Assembly: GCA_018221025.1 (NCBI GenBank)
Contig: JAAOXX010000046.1
Coordinates: 1 to 12,536, forward strand
Length of the DNA stretch: 12,536 nucleotides
Direction: 5' to 3'
Source of the DNA: Candidatus Altarchaeota archaeon
GTDB taxonomy: Archaea; SpSt-1190
The notes below the pieces were generated by a model, which did no database searches, was not told the origin of the DNA, and saw only the letters and a list, made by a program, of their open reading frames with translations. Position numbers and translations under genes: made by a program. Below, piece after piece: positions 6,737 to 12,536 of this stretch. Position 1 is the first letter of the stretch; every line of letters begins with the position of its first letter.

Positions 6737-7266
6737 TTATAGCAGTCGCTGGCGGAATTGCTGCTGGAGAAACGACTGTATGCGAAATTCTTGAGAAAAA
6801 TGGTTTTAAAAAAATTTCTTTAAGTGATATGTTAAGGGATGAGGTTAAGAAGAAAGGCTTGCCAGTTATTCGAGAAAACCTAAGAGCCCTTGGTGATGAA
6901 CTCAGAAAGTCAAAAGGTGCATCTGTTCTTGCTCAATTGGCATTTGAAAAAACAGACAAGGGGAATTGGGTGATAGATTCTCTCTTGGCATGGGAAGAAG
7001 CAGAATTCCTTAAGTCAAAGGGGGCACATATTTTGGGCGTAATCGCACCAGACCAATTAAGATATGAACGAGCAATTAAGCGCGGGAGAATAGACAAGGG
7101 TTTTGAAGAATTTATGAAGATGGATGAACATGATAGAAGCATTGGAACTGACAAAATGGTTGGTGAAGCTGAGTTCGTTGTTGTTAATGATGGAAGTTTA
7201 GAAGAATTGGAAGCTGGACTCTTGTTAATAATAAAAACTATTTCTTCTTATCCCGGACAAAACTGA
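6733..7266 (+). CDS. CoaE-like P-loop kinase-fold protein with altered Walker A
   Basis: A 177-residue protein resembling the archaeal dephospho-CoA-kinase-like/UPF0200 P-loop group, whose substrate is generally unknown. The N-terminus reads MIIAVAGGIAAGETT: the Walker A pattern GxxxxG[K][T] has glutamate at position 13 (GAA at 6769-6771) where lysine is expected. The rest of the fold looks intact: SLSDMLRDEV, WVIDSL (about 79-84), the LGVIAP strand, a basic lid helix LRYERAIKRGR, and VVVNDGSLEEL near the end. The usual RNP after the VID strand is replaced by LAW. The start is firm: GGAGG at 6721-6725 is seven bases upstream and the ATG overlaps the aIF1A stop. The 3' end overlaps aIF2-alpha by 29 bases, tail to tail. 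It may be catalytically dead or a sequencing error may exist. Confidence 0.85.
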   Translation: MIIAVAGGIAAGETTVCEILEKNGFKKISLSDMLRDEVKKKGLPVIRENLRALGDELRKSKGASVLAQLAFEKTDKGNWVIDSLLAWEEAEFLKSKGAHILGVIAPDQLRYERAIKRGRIDKGFEEFMKMDEHDRSIGTDKMVGEAEFVVVNDGSLEELEAGLLLIIKTISSYPGQN

Positions 7267-7990
7267 CTGTCTCAGTCTTGCCCGCCTGTTTTTCTGCTGA
7301 CTTTATTAGTTCTGCTAGAAGTTTTTCAGCTTCCTTGTAATCCATTGCCTTGACGGCCACCCTATAATTTGGAGCTCCGAGATATGAAGTCTCGGCTTTG
7401 ATTTTTTTAAGTATCTTCTTAATTTTGTCCACTCCGTCTGGGGCAGTACTTTCAATCTTAAGAACTCCCGTTATCTCAACTACTGGGAGTGATATGTTCT
7501 TGTCCACAAGGGTCCATACCTCATCCTTGATTGAAAGTTTTCCAAAGAATTCTTTGCCTTGCTTCTTTGCCTCTTCAAATGCAAAATAAATTTCTCCATA
7601 TTTTTCTTCAAATGGCTTTAATAATTCATAAATTTGCTCTGGTGTTTTCTTTGCCTTCTTTGCAATAATTTCAATAATATTTTCAATCCGCCTGTTTCTC
7701 TTAATTTCTTCCCACTTGGCCCGCTTATCATAGTCGCTGACACGGCGGATGCTTGCGTGTATGTACTTTGGATTCTTTACATCGAGTACTTTGCAGACAA
7801 CTTTTTGATTAGTTCTAAAATGAGTCCTTATGTTTTTGACCCATGTCTTTGAAACTTCACTAATATGAATTAATCCCTCAATTTCCTTGAATTCACTGAG
7901 TTTAATGAAGGCGGCATGCTGTTCAACTCCCACAATTTCAGCTAAAACAATATCTCCTTCTTCTGGGATGCCTTCTCTCAAGATTTCCAT
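7238..7990 (-). CDS. eif2a: Translation initiation factor aIF2 subunit alpha
   Basis: Alpha subunit of aIF2, which with gamma and beta brings initiator tRNA to the 30S subunit. Of 250 residues, about 12-85 form an S1/OB domain (DIVLAEIVGVEQHAAFIKL, then IEGLIHISEVS and VKNIRTHF), followed by a helical domain and a C-terminal alpha-beta domain ending in a lysine-rich tail. The ATG at 7990 lies 21 nt after a TATA-like box with no Shine-Dalgarno, so it has its own promoter despite following S27e closely. The typical next gene, Nop10, is absent here and lies inverted at 5504. The 3' end overlaps the convergent P-loop gene. Confidence 0.96.
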   Translation of the reverse strand: MEILREGIPEEGDIVLAEIVGVEQHAAFIKLSEFKEIEGLIHISEVSKTWVKNIRTHFRTNQKVVCKVLDVKNPKYIHASIRRVSDYDKRAKWEEIKRNRRIENIIEIIAKKAKKTPEQIYELLKPFEEKYGEIYFAFEEAKKQGKEFFGKLSIKDEVWTLVDKNISLPVVEITGVLKIESTAPDGVDKIKKILKKIKAETSYLGAPNYRVAVKAMDYKEAEKLLAELIKSAEKQAGKTETVSFVRDKKK

Positions 7991-8011
7991 TATACAAACA
8001 ATAGAAGGGGG

Positions 8012-8019
8012 TTTTTAAG
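8012..8019 (-). promoter_or_regulatory. TATA box plus C-run promoter of aIF2-alpha
   Basis: CTTAAAAA followed by CCCCC on the minus strand, 21 nt before the ATG at 7990, just past the S27e stop. It matches the pfdA promoter in box, C-run and spacing. Confidence 0.55.
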
Positions 8020-8021
8020 AG

Positions 8022-8201
8022 TCACTCCAAAACGTTGATAACTTTGGCTAAAATCTTGGCTTTTCCGCCTGTAGATTCAGCCAATGGTTTTCCACAAACC
8101 AAACACATTACATTTGTTGCGGGCTTATTGAAAATAGTCTGTTCATTCTTGCACTGTTCACATTTAACCTTAATAAACTTAGATTTTGGGGTAATTAACA
8201 C
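8022..8201 (-). CDS. rps27e: Small ribosomal subunit protein eS27 (S27e)
   Basis: A 59-residue zinc-ribbon ribosomal protein. Cysteines C14/C17 (CEQC) and C33/C36 (CLVC) are in family spacing, and the signature CLVCGKPLAESTGGKAK follows. It starts with GTG at 8201, supported by AGGTGA overlapping the L44e stop and five further bases before the start codon; the gap to L44e is only five bases. L44e, S27e and aIF2-alpha in this order is a widespread archaeal arrangement. Confidence 0.95.
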   Translation of the reverse strand: MLITPKSKFIKVKCEQCKNEQTIFNKPATNVMCLVCGKPLAESTGGKAKILAKVINVLE

Positions 8202-8206
8202 TTATT

Positions 8207-8485
8207 TCACCTATTTAGTTCAAACTTCTTTATTCTGAATGTACGAGTCTTAGTATGCATTTTCTTGCACTTGTCGCACTTCAATCTTATATCGATGCGC
8301 TTGGTTTGCTTAATTACTTCGGCTTTTGGTCGGGGAAACCCTCGGTAACCCTTCATAACTCCGAGAAAACGTCGTTGTCCACCACTAAGCGTACCTCTTT
8401 CCCGCTTTTTCACTACAGATACTTTGTGTACACTATGAGCCCTACAATGGGGGCAATGTGTGTTTATCTGAGCGGGAAACTTCAT
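8207..8485 (-). CDS. rpl44e: Large ribosomal subunit protein eL42 (L44e)
   Basis: A 92-residue zinc-binding 50S protein near the E site. Cysteines C11/C14 (CPHC) and C70/C73 (CDKC) bind zinc, and the basic central part includes GGQRRFLG and KGYRGFPRPK, both well conserved in the family. The ATG at 8485 is chosen because AAGGAG lies eight bases upstream and MKFPAQINTHC matches the family N-terminus; a TTG at 8503 is in frame but would bury that Shine-Dalgarno site. It sits 24 bases behind GINS. Confidence 0.96.
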   Translation of the reverse strand: MKFPAQINTHCPHCRAHSVHKVSVVKKRERGTLSGGQRRFLGVMKGYRGFPRPKAEVIKQTKRIDIRLKCDKCKKMHTKTRTFRIKKFELNR

Positions 8486-8509
8486 ATTCGTTGCTCCTTT
8501 CAAAGCTTT

Positions 8510-9127
8510 TTAAGTCTTATCCTCAATAAGCTTCGCCTTGCCCTTATCGGCAAGTAATTTTGCGTATTTTTCAGGCAATTCCACTTTCTTTCCCTTAGAA
8601 TATGGCCCGTAAAGATTCAAATCAGTCCCCATGAAGGCCTGAACGTCTTCAGTAATCTTGACTTCAAATGTCTTTGGAGTCTCTTCCTTTTTTGGTGGAG
8701 CCATCTCAGATTCCTCGCCTGCTAACGACTTATCAAGAATATCATTCCTAACACCCCTCATGACTGATACAAGACGCGTGAAAAAATCCTTTTCTTCAGG
8801 AGTAAGTGGTCGAGTATCTGTCTTTTCATCGGTTGCGACTTCAGACCAAGACATTAAAATTATTTTTCGTTCTCTAAGAGCGTAGAATTCAATCACAACA
8901 TTGGCTGCATTTCTCATCTCTCTTTCAAATTTTGCGAGAACTTTGTCCGTAAAACGACTAGTATTATTTCTTAGCTCCTGATATTTCTCCATTTTCTTTG
9001 AAAAATATTCGGCAACTTCCTTCCAAAACTCCGATTTTAAGGGTTGTATCCCTGGATTTGATTTCTCTTTTCGATGAGCATCCCGAAGTAATTCAAAGCT
9101 GAGCACAAAACAATAGGTTTGCTCCAT
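8510..9127 (-). CDS. GINS complex subunit (Gins51/Gins15 type)
   Basis: Archaeal GINS subunit that links MCM helicase, primase and other factors at the replication fork. The 205 residues begin with a helical A-domain, with the family-like stretch ELLRDAHRKEKS, then SEFWKEVAEYFSKKMEKYQE, and end in a small beta-rich B-domain (about 156-203: VKITEDVQAFMGTDLNLYGP, VELPEKYAKLLADKGKAKLI). A-then-B order is that of Gins51 rather than Gins23. A low-complexity acidic/proline linker (about 140-155) joins the two. Adjacency to the primase gene is typical. The ATG at 9127 comes right after an in-frame TAA, with no clear Shine-Dalgarno or TATA-like box, so it is probably read from the primase transcript. 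Confidence 0.87.
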   Translation of the reverse strand: MEQTYCFVLSFELLRDAHRKEKSNPGIQPLKSEFWKEVAEYFSKKMEKYQELRNNTSRFTDKVLAKFEREMRNAANVVIEFYALRERKIILMSWSEVATDEKTDTRPLTPEEKDFFTRLVSVMRGVRNDILDKSLAGEESEMAPPKKEETPKTFEVKITEDVQAFMGTDLNLYGPYSKGKKVELPEKYAKLLADKGKAKLIEDKT

Positions 9128-9150
9128 TTAAAAATTACAACACTTCGGTT

Positions 9151-10401
9151 TCATGTGGAATCTGCAGTCTTTGGTTTCTCTTCTTTCTTGACTTTGGGCT
9201 TTTCTTTCTCTTTCTTCTTTGTTTCTTTCTCAGCCCTCTTTCTAGTAAGCTCTTCCTTCCTTTCCTGGTCCTTGGCGTATCTCAAGTAATCTTTGTATTT
9301 TCGAACCGTATAGGACAGGGGATTTTTTGTATTGGCACATTCATCAGTCCATACTCCCATGTCCTTGTAAAATCCATCTCTATTATGGTTTGGCGGAAGA
9401 ATCTTCTTCTTCAATCGTTTATTCCACCTCAGTTGACCCTTAATGTAATTGTCTCTCAGAGGGGGTTTATTTTTCTTATTCCAGTCAAAAACAAAGCTCT
9501 CAATTTCATCCCATGACCATCCGAGATTCGAGAGATAAGACCGAATAATAAATTCCCCCCTTTTCCTCCCATCAGACATACCCTTCAGAATATTCTTAAT
9601 GCAGGGGGCAAAAAACTGCTCAGGAACCTTATTTTTTAAGTTGAGTGTATGACGGGGTTCAACCGGTCGTTTTTCTCGTCGTTTAACAAAATCAATGGCT
9701 AGGTCAACAAGACTCATCGCTTCACCCTTACTAGTCCCCAATTCAAATGGCTTTACTTCAATGTTTTCGGGTTTTGCGTCTTCAAGATTAAACCAAGGGT
9801 CCTTAACTGGGATACTAACCAGCCAACTCTTTTCGTTAAGTGAATATGGCGCCCTCATCAAGTGGCGAGATGCGATTGCAACACTATCAATATGAACATC
9901 TGAAACTACATTTTTAGGCAGGTCTTCTTTGAGATACTCCTCTAAGTACAATCCAAGTGCTCGCGGAATCTCTGGAAACTTATCGGAAAGCGAGTCATCA
10001 AAAGATTCCCACGGGACAAAAATATGAAAACCACTTCTTCCGGAAAATTTTATTGACACGGAGTTTACACCATGTGCGCGGAGCAATTCAATTAATGTGT
10101 CTGCCGCCATTCTTGCCTTGTCAAGATTATCTGCATCAAGATCAATTAAGAAATCCCAACCCATCCGTTTGTCGCTTTCAAGATTCAGAGGATTATTCCA
10201 TAATTCAACACTGGCATGAAAACTAACAATTCCATTGAGTCCCATTCGAACTACGTCTCCTGGGAAAAATACAGTACCTGGTCTCGATGAGTATCCACCT
10301 GATGAATACCTACCAACCATCTCTCTATTATGTGCAAAGCGGGCGATTTCAGTCGACACATCTTCTCTCGCATAGTATGCCCTGATTTTGCCTGCATCCA
10401 C
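9151..10401 (-). CDS. priS: DNA primase, catalytic PriS domain fused to a PriL-like C-terminal domain
   Basis: Archaeo-eukaryotic primase making the RNA/DNA primers of replication. Residues 1-240 are the PriS core: catalytic D87 and D89 in LIDLDAD, SGRSGFH at 120-126, and D172 followed by ASRHLMRAPYSLNEK. Residues about 264-365 resemble the C-terminal domain of PriL (and PriCT): APCIKNIL with C267, GRKRGEFIIRSYLSNLG, WNKKNKPPL, then PPNH and ECANTKNPLSY with C355. Of four Fe-S cysteines expected, only C267 and C355 are present; H339 and W351 occupy the other two places by my alignment. Residues 375-416 are a highly charged Lys/Glu tail. The 416 residues exceed the usual ~350 of PriS. The GTG at 10401 lies 20 nt after a TATA-like box. 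No separate priL is in the window. Confidence 0.92.
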   Translation of the reverse strand: MDAGKIRAYYAREDVSTEIARFAHNREMVGRYSSGGYSSRPGTVFFPGDVVRMGLNGIVSFHASVELWNNPLNLESDKRMGWDFLIDLDADNLDKARMAADTLIELLRAHGVNSVSIKFSGRSGFHIFVPWESFDDSLSDKFPEIPRALGLYLEEYLKEDLPKNVVSDVHIDSVAIASRHLMRAPYSLNEKSWLVSIPVKDPWFNLEDAKPENIEVKPFELGTSKGEAMSLVDLAIDFVKRREKRPVEPRHTLNLKNKVPEQFFAPCIKNILKGMSDGRKRGEFIIRSYLSNLGWSWDEIESFVFDWNKKNKPPLRDNYIKGQLRWNKRLKKKILPPNHNRDGFYKDMGVWTDECANTKNPLSYTVRKYKDYLRYAKDQERKEELTRKRAEKETKKKEKEKPKVKKEEKPKTADST

Positions 10402-10421
10402 ATCACTAAAGCCTGTCTTAA

Positions 10422-10429
10422 ATTAAATA
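10422..10429 (-). promoter_or_regulatory. TATA-like box of the primase string
   Basis: TATTTAAT on the minus strand, ending 20 nt before the GTG at 10401. It faces away from the Sec61-beta box, so 10402-10476 is a divergent promoter region. Confidence 0.55.
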
Positions 10430-10448
10430 TGTGTACGTTTCAGGAAAT

Positions 10449-10456
10449 AATATATA
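10449..10456 (+). promoter_or_regulatory. TATA-like box of Sec61-beta
   Basis: AATATATA ends exactly 20 nt before the GTG at 10477; no ribosome binding site lies between, so a leaderless transcript is inferred. Confidence 0.55.
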
Positions 10457-10476
10457 CTCTCCAACAAAACCAAACT

Positions 10477-10629
10477 GTGGCAAAGCAAAAAGCGACCCTT
10501 CCTGCAAGTTATGGCGGATTAATGAGGTATGACGAATCTTTAGGGGATATCAAATTGTCTCCGGGCCATGTAGTGGTGTTAGTCTTGGCGATTTCTGCAC
10601 TCATGATATTACTCAAAGTATTAGGTTGA
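10477..10629 (+). CDS. Preprotein translocase subunit Sec61-beta (SecG-like)
   Basis: A 50-residue tail-anchored subunit of the SecYE-beta translocon. Residues 1-28 are cytoplasmic, with the family pattern KQKATLPASYGGLMRYDE, followed by IKLSP and one transmembrane helix at 31-50. The match to archaeal Sec61-beta (LPxSxAGLxRY, then a P-rich turn and one helix) is clear. The GTG at 10477 is supported by the TATA-like box 20 nt upstream; longer readings of the frame run over the primase promoter. Its TGA overlaps the TTG start of the next gene (TTGA), indicating coupled translation. Confidence 0.92.
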   Translation: MAKQKATLPASYGGLMRYDESLGDIKLSPGHVVVLVLAISALMILLKVLG

Positions 10630-11684
10630 TTTGGCTCATCCTTGGTGTGCTTCTTGGAGCGCTTCCCGGTTTTCATCCGAACTTGTTGGTTGGTTTGACT
10701 CTTCAACGAGAACACCTATTTCAAATTGCATTTGGTTCTATATTTTCTTCAATAATTCCTGCACTCCTCATGATTCCAATGAGTGAAATGGCACCCCTCC
10801 TTCTCCTAGGTCAAAAGGAAACTAAAGAAGGGGGAATGCAGAGTGCAATTGCAAAATTTTCAGGGGGTGTACTCTTTGGTGTTCTTTTATTCATAATTGT
10901 GTTTCCTCTTTACAGATACTTTGCCCTGCTTAAACCCGTGTTTTTACATTTAACCCTGCCCTTTCTCATATTTACTTCATCGGCCACCCTCTTGAGGTCA
11001 AAAAATTTCAGAGGGGCTGCCTTATTGTTTATGATTTCAGGAATCTATGGATATGGGATTCTGAATTCAGGGCTCGATACTAATCTAGTATTGGGTGCCC
11101 ATTTTTCAGCAATGTTTGGGTTGGCGGGGCTTGCTACGGCATCAAAAATTCCCAAACAGAAATTGATGAAGATTCGACTAAGTTTTAATTTCTCTGCATC
11201 AGTTGTTGGTTTTATTGGTGGACTCTTAATCTCATTCTTTCCAGCAGTTACGCCGGCTCAAGCATATGTTGTACTCCTGCTAATTTTTGGAAATAGTGCA
11301 AGGGGTTTATGGGCCGCTGGATCTCTTGCATCTTCATCCCTATTGCTATCGTTTCAATCCTTGGCTTATCTTGGAAAGGGACGAATGGCAGTTGTTGAAG
11401 TAGTTCAGTATTTTCCAATGGATTCCCTTCTCCTTTATTCAATAGTTGCATTTGTTTTAGTGTTGATTATGAGTAAACCTCTGATTTACCGAGTCAATCA
11501 GATTAACAATCTTAGGGAAGTGTTGCTCATTGGAGTCTTTGCGAGTATTGTTCTCCTGTATCCAAGTGCGGGGCCCATTGTTCTGTTTTCTTTCCTCTTA
11601 GGATTAATTCCTCATAAGTTTGGAATTGAAAGAATTCATTTAATGGGGTCTCTGATTATACCAACACTCTTATGGTACCTATAA
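10626..11684 (+). CDS. TctA-family multi-pass membrane protein (archaeal COG1784 type)
   Basis: A 352-residue integral membrane protein with about 10-12 hydrophobic segments. The first segment ends in GALPGFHPN (11-19) and a second similar motif, FFPAVTPAQ, lies at 205-212, the two-half repeat expected for the tripartite tricarboxylate transporter TctA family. It is shorter than bacterial TctA (about 500), as is the archaeal branch, which has no known substrate. No TctB or TctC gene is nearby in the window. The start is TTG at 10626, overlapping the Sec61-beta TGA; a later start would cut the first helix. The stop lies in the TATA-like box of the next gene. Confidence 0.86.
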   Translation: MIWLILGVLLGALPGFHPNLLVGLTLQREHLFQIAFGSIFSSIIPALLMIPMSEMAPLLLLGQKETKEGGMQSAIAKFSGGVLFGVLLFIIVFPLYRYFALLKPVFLHLTLPFLIFTSSATLLRSKNFRGAALLFMISGIYGYGILNSGLDTNLVLGAHFSAMFGLAGLATASKIPKQKLMKIRLSFNFSASVVGFIGGLLISFFPAVTPAQAYVVLLLIFGNSARGLWAAGSLASSSLLLSFQSLAYLGKGRMAVVEVVQYFPMDSLLLYSIVAFVLVLIMSKPLIYRVNQINNLREVLLIGVFASIVLLYPSAGPIVLFSFLLGLIPHKFGIERIHLMGSLIIPTLLWYL

Positions 11685-11687
11685 ATA
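11680..11687 (+). promoter_or_regulatory. TATA box of the metallo-beta-lactamase gene
   Basis: TATAAATA, overlapping the stop codon of the membrane protein gene and ending 20 nt before the GTG at 11708. Confidence 0.6.
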
Positions 11688-11707
11688 TCACCCGCCGGTA
11701 TTTTTGT

Positions 11708-12349
11708 GTGGAGATTCAATATTTGGGGCACTCTGGCTTTAGAATAGTCCACAAGGGTACAGAAATTCTAATCGACCCATACTTTTCAAATGATGACAAG
11801 CGGTCGACAGAAGCTGAATTTGATTTTAGGCATCTCAAACCAAAATTTATTCTGATTACTCATGAACATTTCGACCACTGTGATGTTGGAACTGTATCTG
11901 TTCTGGCAAAAAAGTTTAATGCAAAAATTATTGGACCGCCGCCAGTTGAACGAAAATTTAATTCAAAAATAATTAAAGTTCGACCGGGAACTAAACTCGA
12001 GTATGACAATTTTTCAATAAGGGCAGTTCCTGCATTCCATCATCAATCCGAATTCCCAATTGGATACTTATTGGACTTCAATGGGCTCAGAGTCTACCAT
12101 GCCGGAGACACATACTACGATTCAGAACTCACAAAAATTAATACGGATGTTGCAATCTTACCAATTGGTGGTGAGTATACTATGAATGCCGCAGAGGCAC
12201 TTAAACTGGCTGAAGAGATGGGTCCAAGAATTATAATCCCAATGCACTTTGATACTTTTGATGAAATAAAGGCAGACCCATTCGAGATGGCGGAAAAATC
12301 AGATAAAGTTGTTGTTCTAAAAGTTGGAGAAGTATTGGAGGTTGAATAA
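11708..12349 (+). CDS. Metallo-beta-lactamase-fold hydrolase, UPF0173/UlaG-like
   Basis: A 213-residue hydrolase with a single metallo-beta-lactamase domain, close to UPF0173 and L-ascorbate-6-phosphate lactonase UlaG in sequence. Metal ligands visible are H52, H54, D56 and H57 in THEHFDHCD, a later FHHQ histidine, D in HAGDTYYD and H in PMHFDTF. The N-terminal IQYLGHSGFRI and LIDPYFSND are typical. The natural substrate is unknown. GTG at 11708 is chosen: it starts the family-like sequence and lies 20 nt after a TATA box. An ATG at 11672 would add 12 residues and overlap the membrane gene. Confidence 0.92.
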   Translation: MEIQYLGHSGFRIVHKGTEILIDPYFSNDDKRSTEAEFDFRHLKPKFILITHEHFDHCDVGTVSVLAKKFNAKIIGPPPVERKFNSKIIKVRPGTKLEYDNFSIRAVPAFHHQSEFPIGYLLDFNGLRVYHAGDTYYDSELTKINTDVAILPIGGEYTMNAAEALKLAEEMGPRIIIPMHFDTFDEIKADPFEMAEKSDKVVVLKVGEVLEVE

Positions 12350-12350
12350 G

Positions 12351-12536
12351 ATGATTCCGAAAAAAGAGCCGTTCATAAAATTTAAAGACGTTGGAAAAAC
12401 CTTGGAGATTGGAGGTGATGACAATCGAAACTTCATTGTAGTGGGAATCACTGCGGTATTTGCAATCTACGCCAAGATAACTGGGGACACTACTCCTCTT
12501 GCAATCTTTGTAGGAATAATTGCATTGATTTTTATG
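12351..12536 (+). CDS. Small membrane protein, 3' part beyond the window
   Basis: A frame open from ATG at 12351 to the edge (62 residues). A perfect Shine-Dalgarno, GGAGGT, lies nine bases upstream inside the end of the previous gene, and only one base separates the two genes, so it is a downstream member of the same string. Residues 1-27 are charged and soluble; about 28-45 and 49-62 are hydrophobic and probably form two membrane segments. I do not recognise the family and its total length is unknown. Confidence 0.75.
   Translation, partial: MIPKKEPFIKFKDVGKTLEIGGDDNRNFIVVGITAVFAIYAKITGDTTPLAIFVGIIALIFM

Noticed and set aside
8035..8238. Plus-strand open frame across the S27e gene.
   Set aside because: It is the shadow of S27e, whose zinc-ribbon cysteines and signature are clear on the minus strand.
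10330..10476. Longer N-terminus of the Sec61-beta frame, up to 10330.
   Set aside because: It runs across the primase start and both divergent promoter boxes, and the family-like sequence begins at the GTG at 10477.
1..12536. CRISPR arrays, insertion sequences, tRNA or rRNA genes, prophage or toxin-antitoxin genes.
   Set aside because: No spaced direct repeats, transposase-like frames, terminal inverted repeats or tRNA-like sequences were seen; nearly all the DNA is taken up by core genes with similar composition.

Overview
The window is a gene-dense stretch of an archaeal chromosome. Every recognisable gene is an archaeal or eukaryote-like information-processing gene: Top6B, Dim2-like KH protein, RIO1 kinase, FtsY, prefoldin alpha, AK6/Fap7-type kinase, Nop10, PAC2, aIF1A, aIF2-alpha, S27e, L44e, GINS, primase and Sec61-beta. 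Several starts are GTG or TTG, intergenic gaps are tiny, and TATA-like boxes sit a fixed distance from the start codons of lead genes. The primase appears to be a single-chain fusion of the catalytic subunit with a PriL-like C-terminal domain, an arrangement known from reduced (DPANN-type) archaea such as Nanoarchaeum. A DPANN-like lineage is therefore my best guess, but it is not proven. No mobile element, CRISPR array, rRNA or tRNA was seen.

Layout. (1) 1-3041, minus strand: RIO1, KH/Dim2 and Top6B in that transcription order, with a possible start of another gene (Top6A would be expected) at the left edge. (2) 3072-3656, minus: an unrecognised two-segment membrane protein with its own promoter. 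(3) 3686-5427, minus: AK6-like kinase, then prefoldin alpha overlapping FtsY. (4) 5428-5503: divergent promoters. (5) 5504-7266, plus: Nop10, PAC2 protein, aIF1A and a CoaE-like P-loop protein, all overlapping or nearly so. (6) 7238-10401, minus: primase, GINS, L44e, S27e and aIF2-alpha, convergent with block 5. (7) 10402-10476: divergent promoters. (8) 10477-12536, plus: Sec61-beta, a TctA-family membrane protein, a UlaG-like metallo-beta-lactamase hydrolase and the start of a small membrane protein cut by the window edge.

The genes cover ribosome maturation (RIO1, Dim2, AK6, Nop10), translation initiation (aIF1A, aIF2-alpha), ribosomal proteins, DNA replication and topology (primase, GINS, Top6B), protein folding and degradation (prefoldin, PAC2) and membrane targeting (FtsY, Sec61-beta). 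Three short genes (S27e, Nop10, Sec61-beta) are real although small, and two of them start with GTG.

The window is mostly conserved core genome; I do not see a new defence or mobile system. The best leads are a very regular leaderless-promoter pattern (TATA-like box, 20 nt, then the transcript starts at or one base before the start codon, usually GTG), a fused primase that has lost two of the four Fe-S cysteines of PriL, a P-loop protein whose Walker A lysine is glutamate, a helical insertion in the Top6B ATPase domain, and breakage of two gene strings that are usually collinear in archaea.
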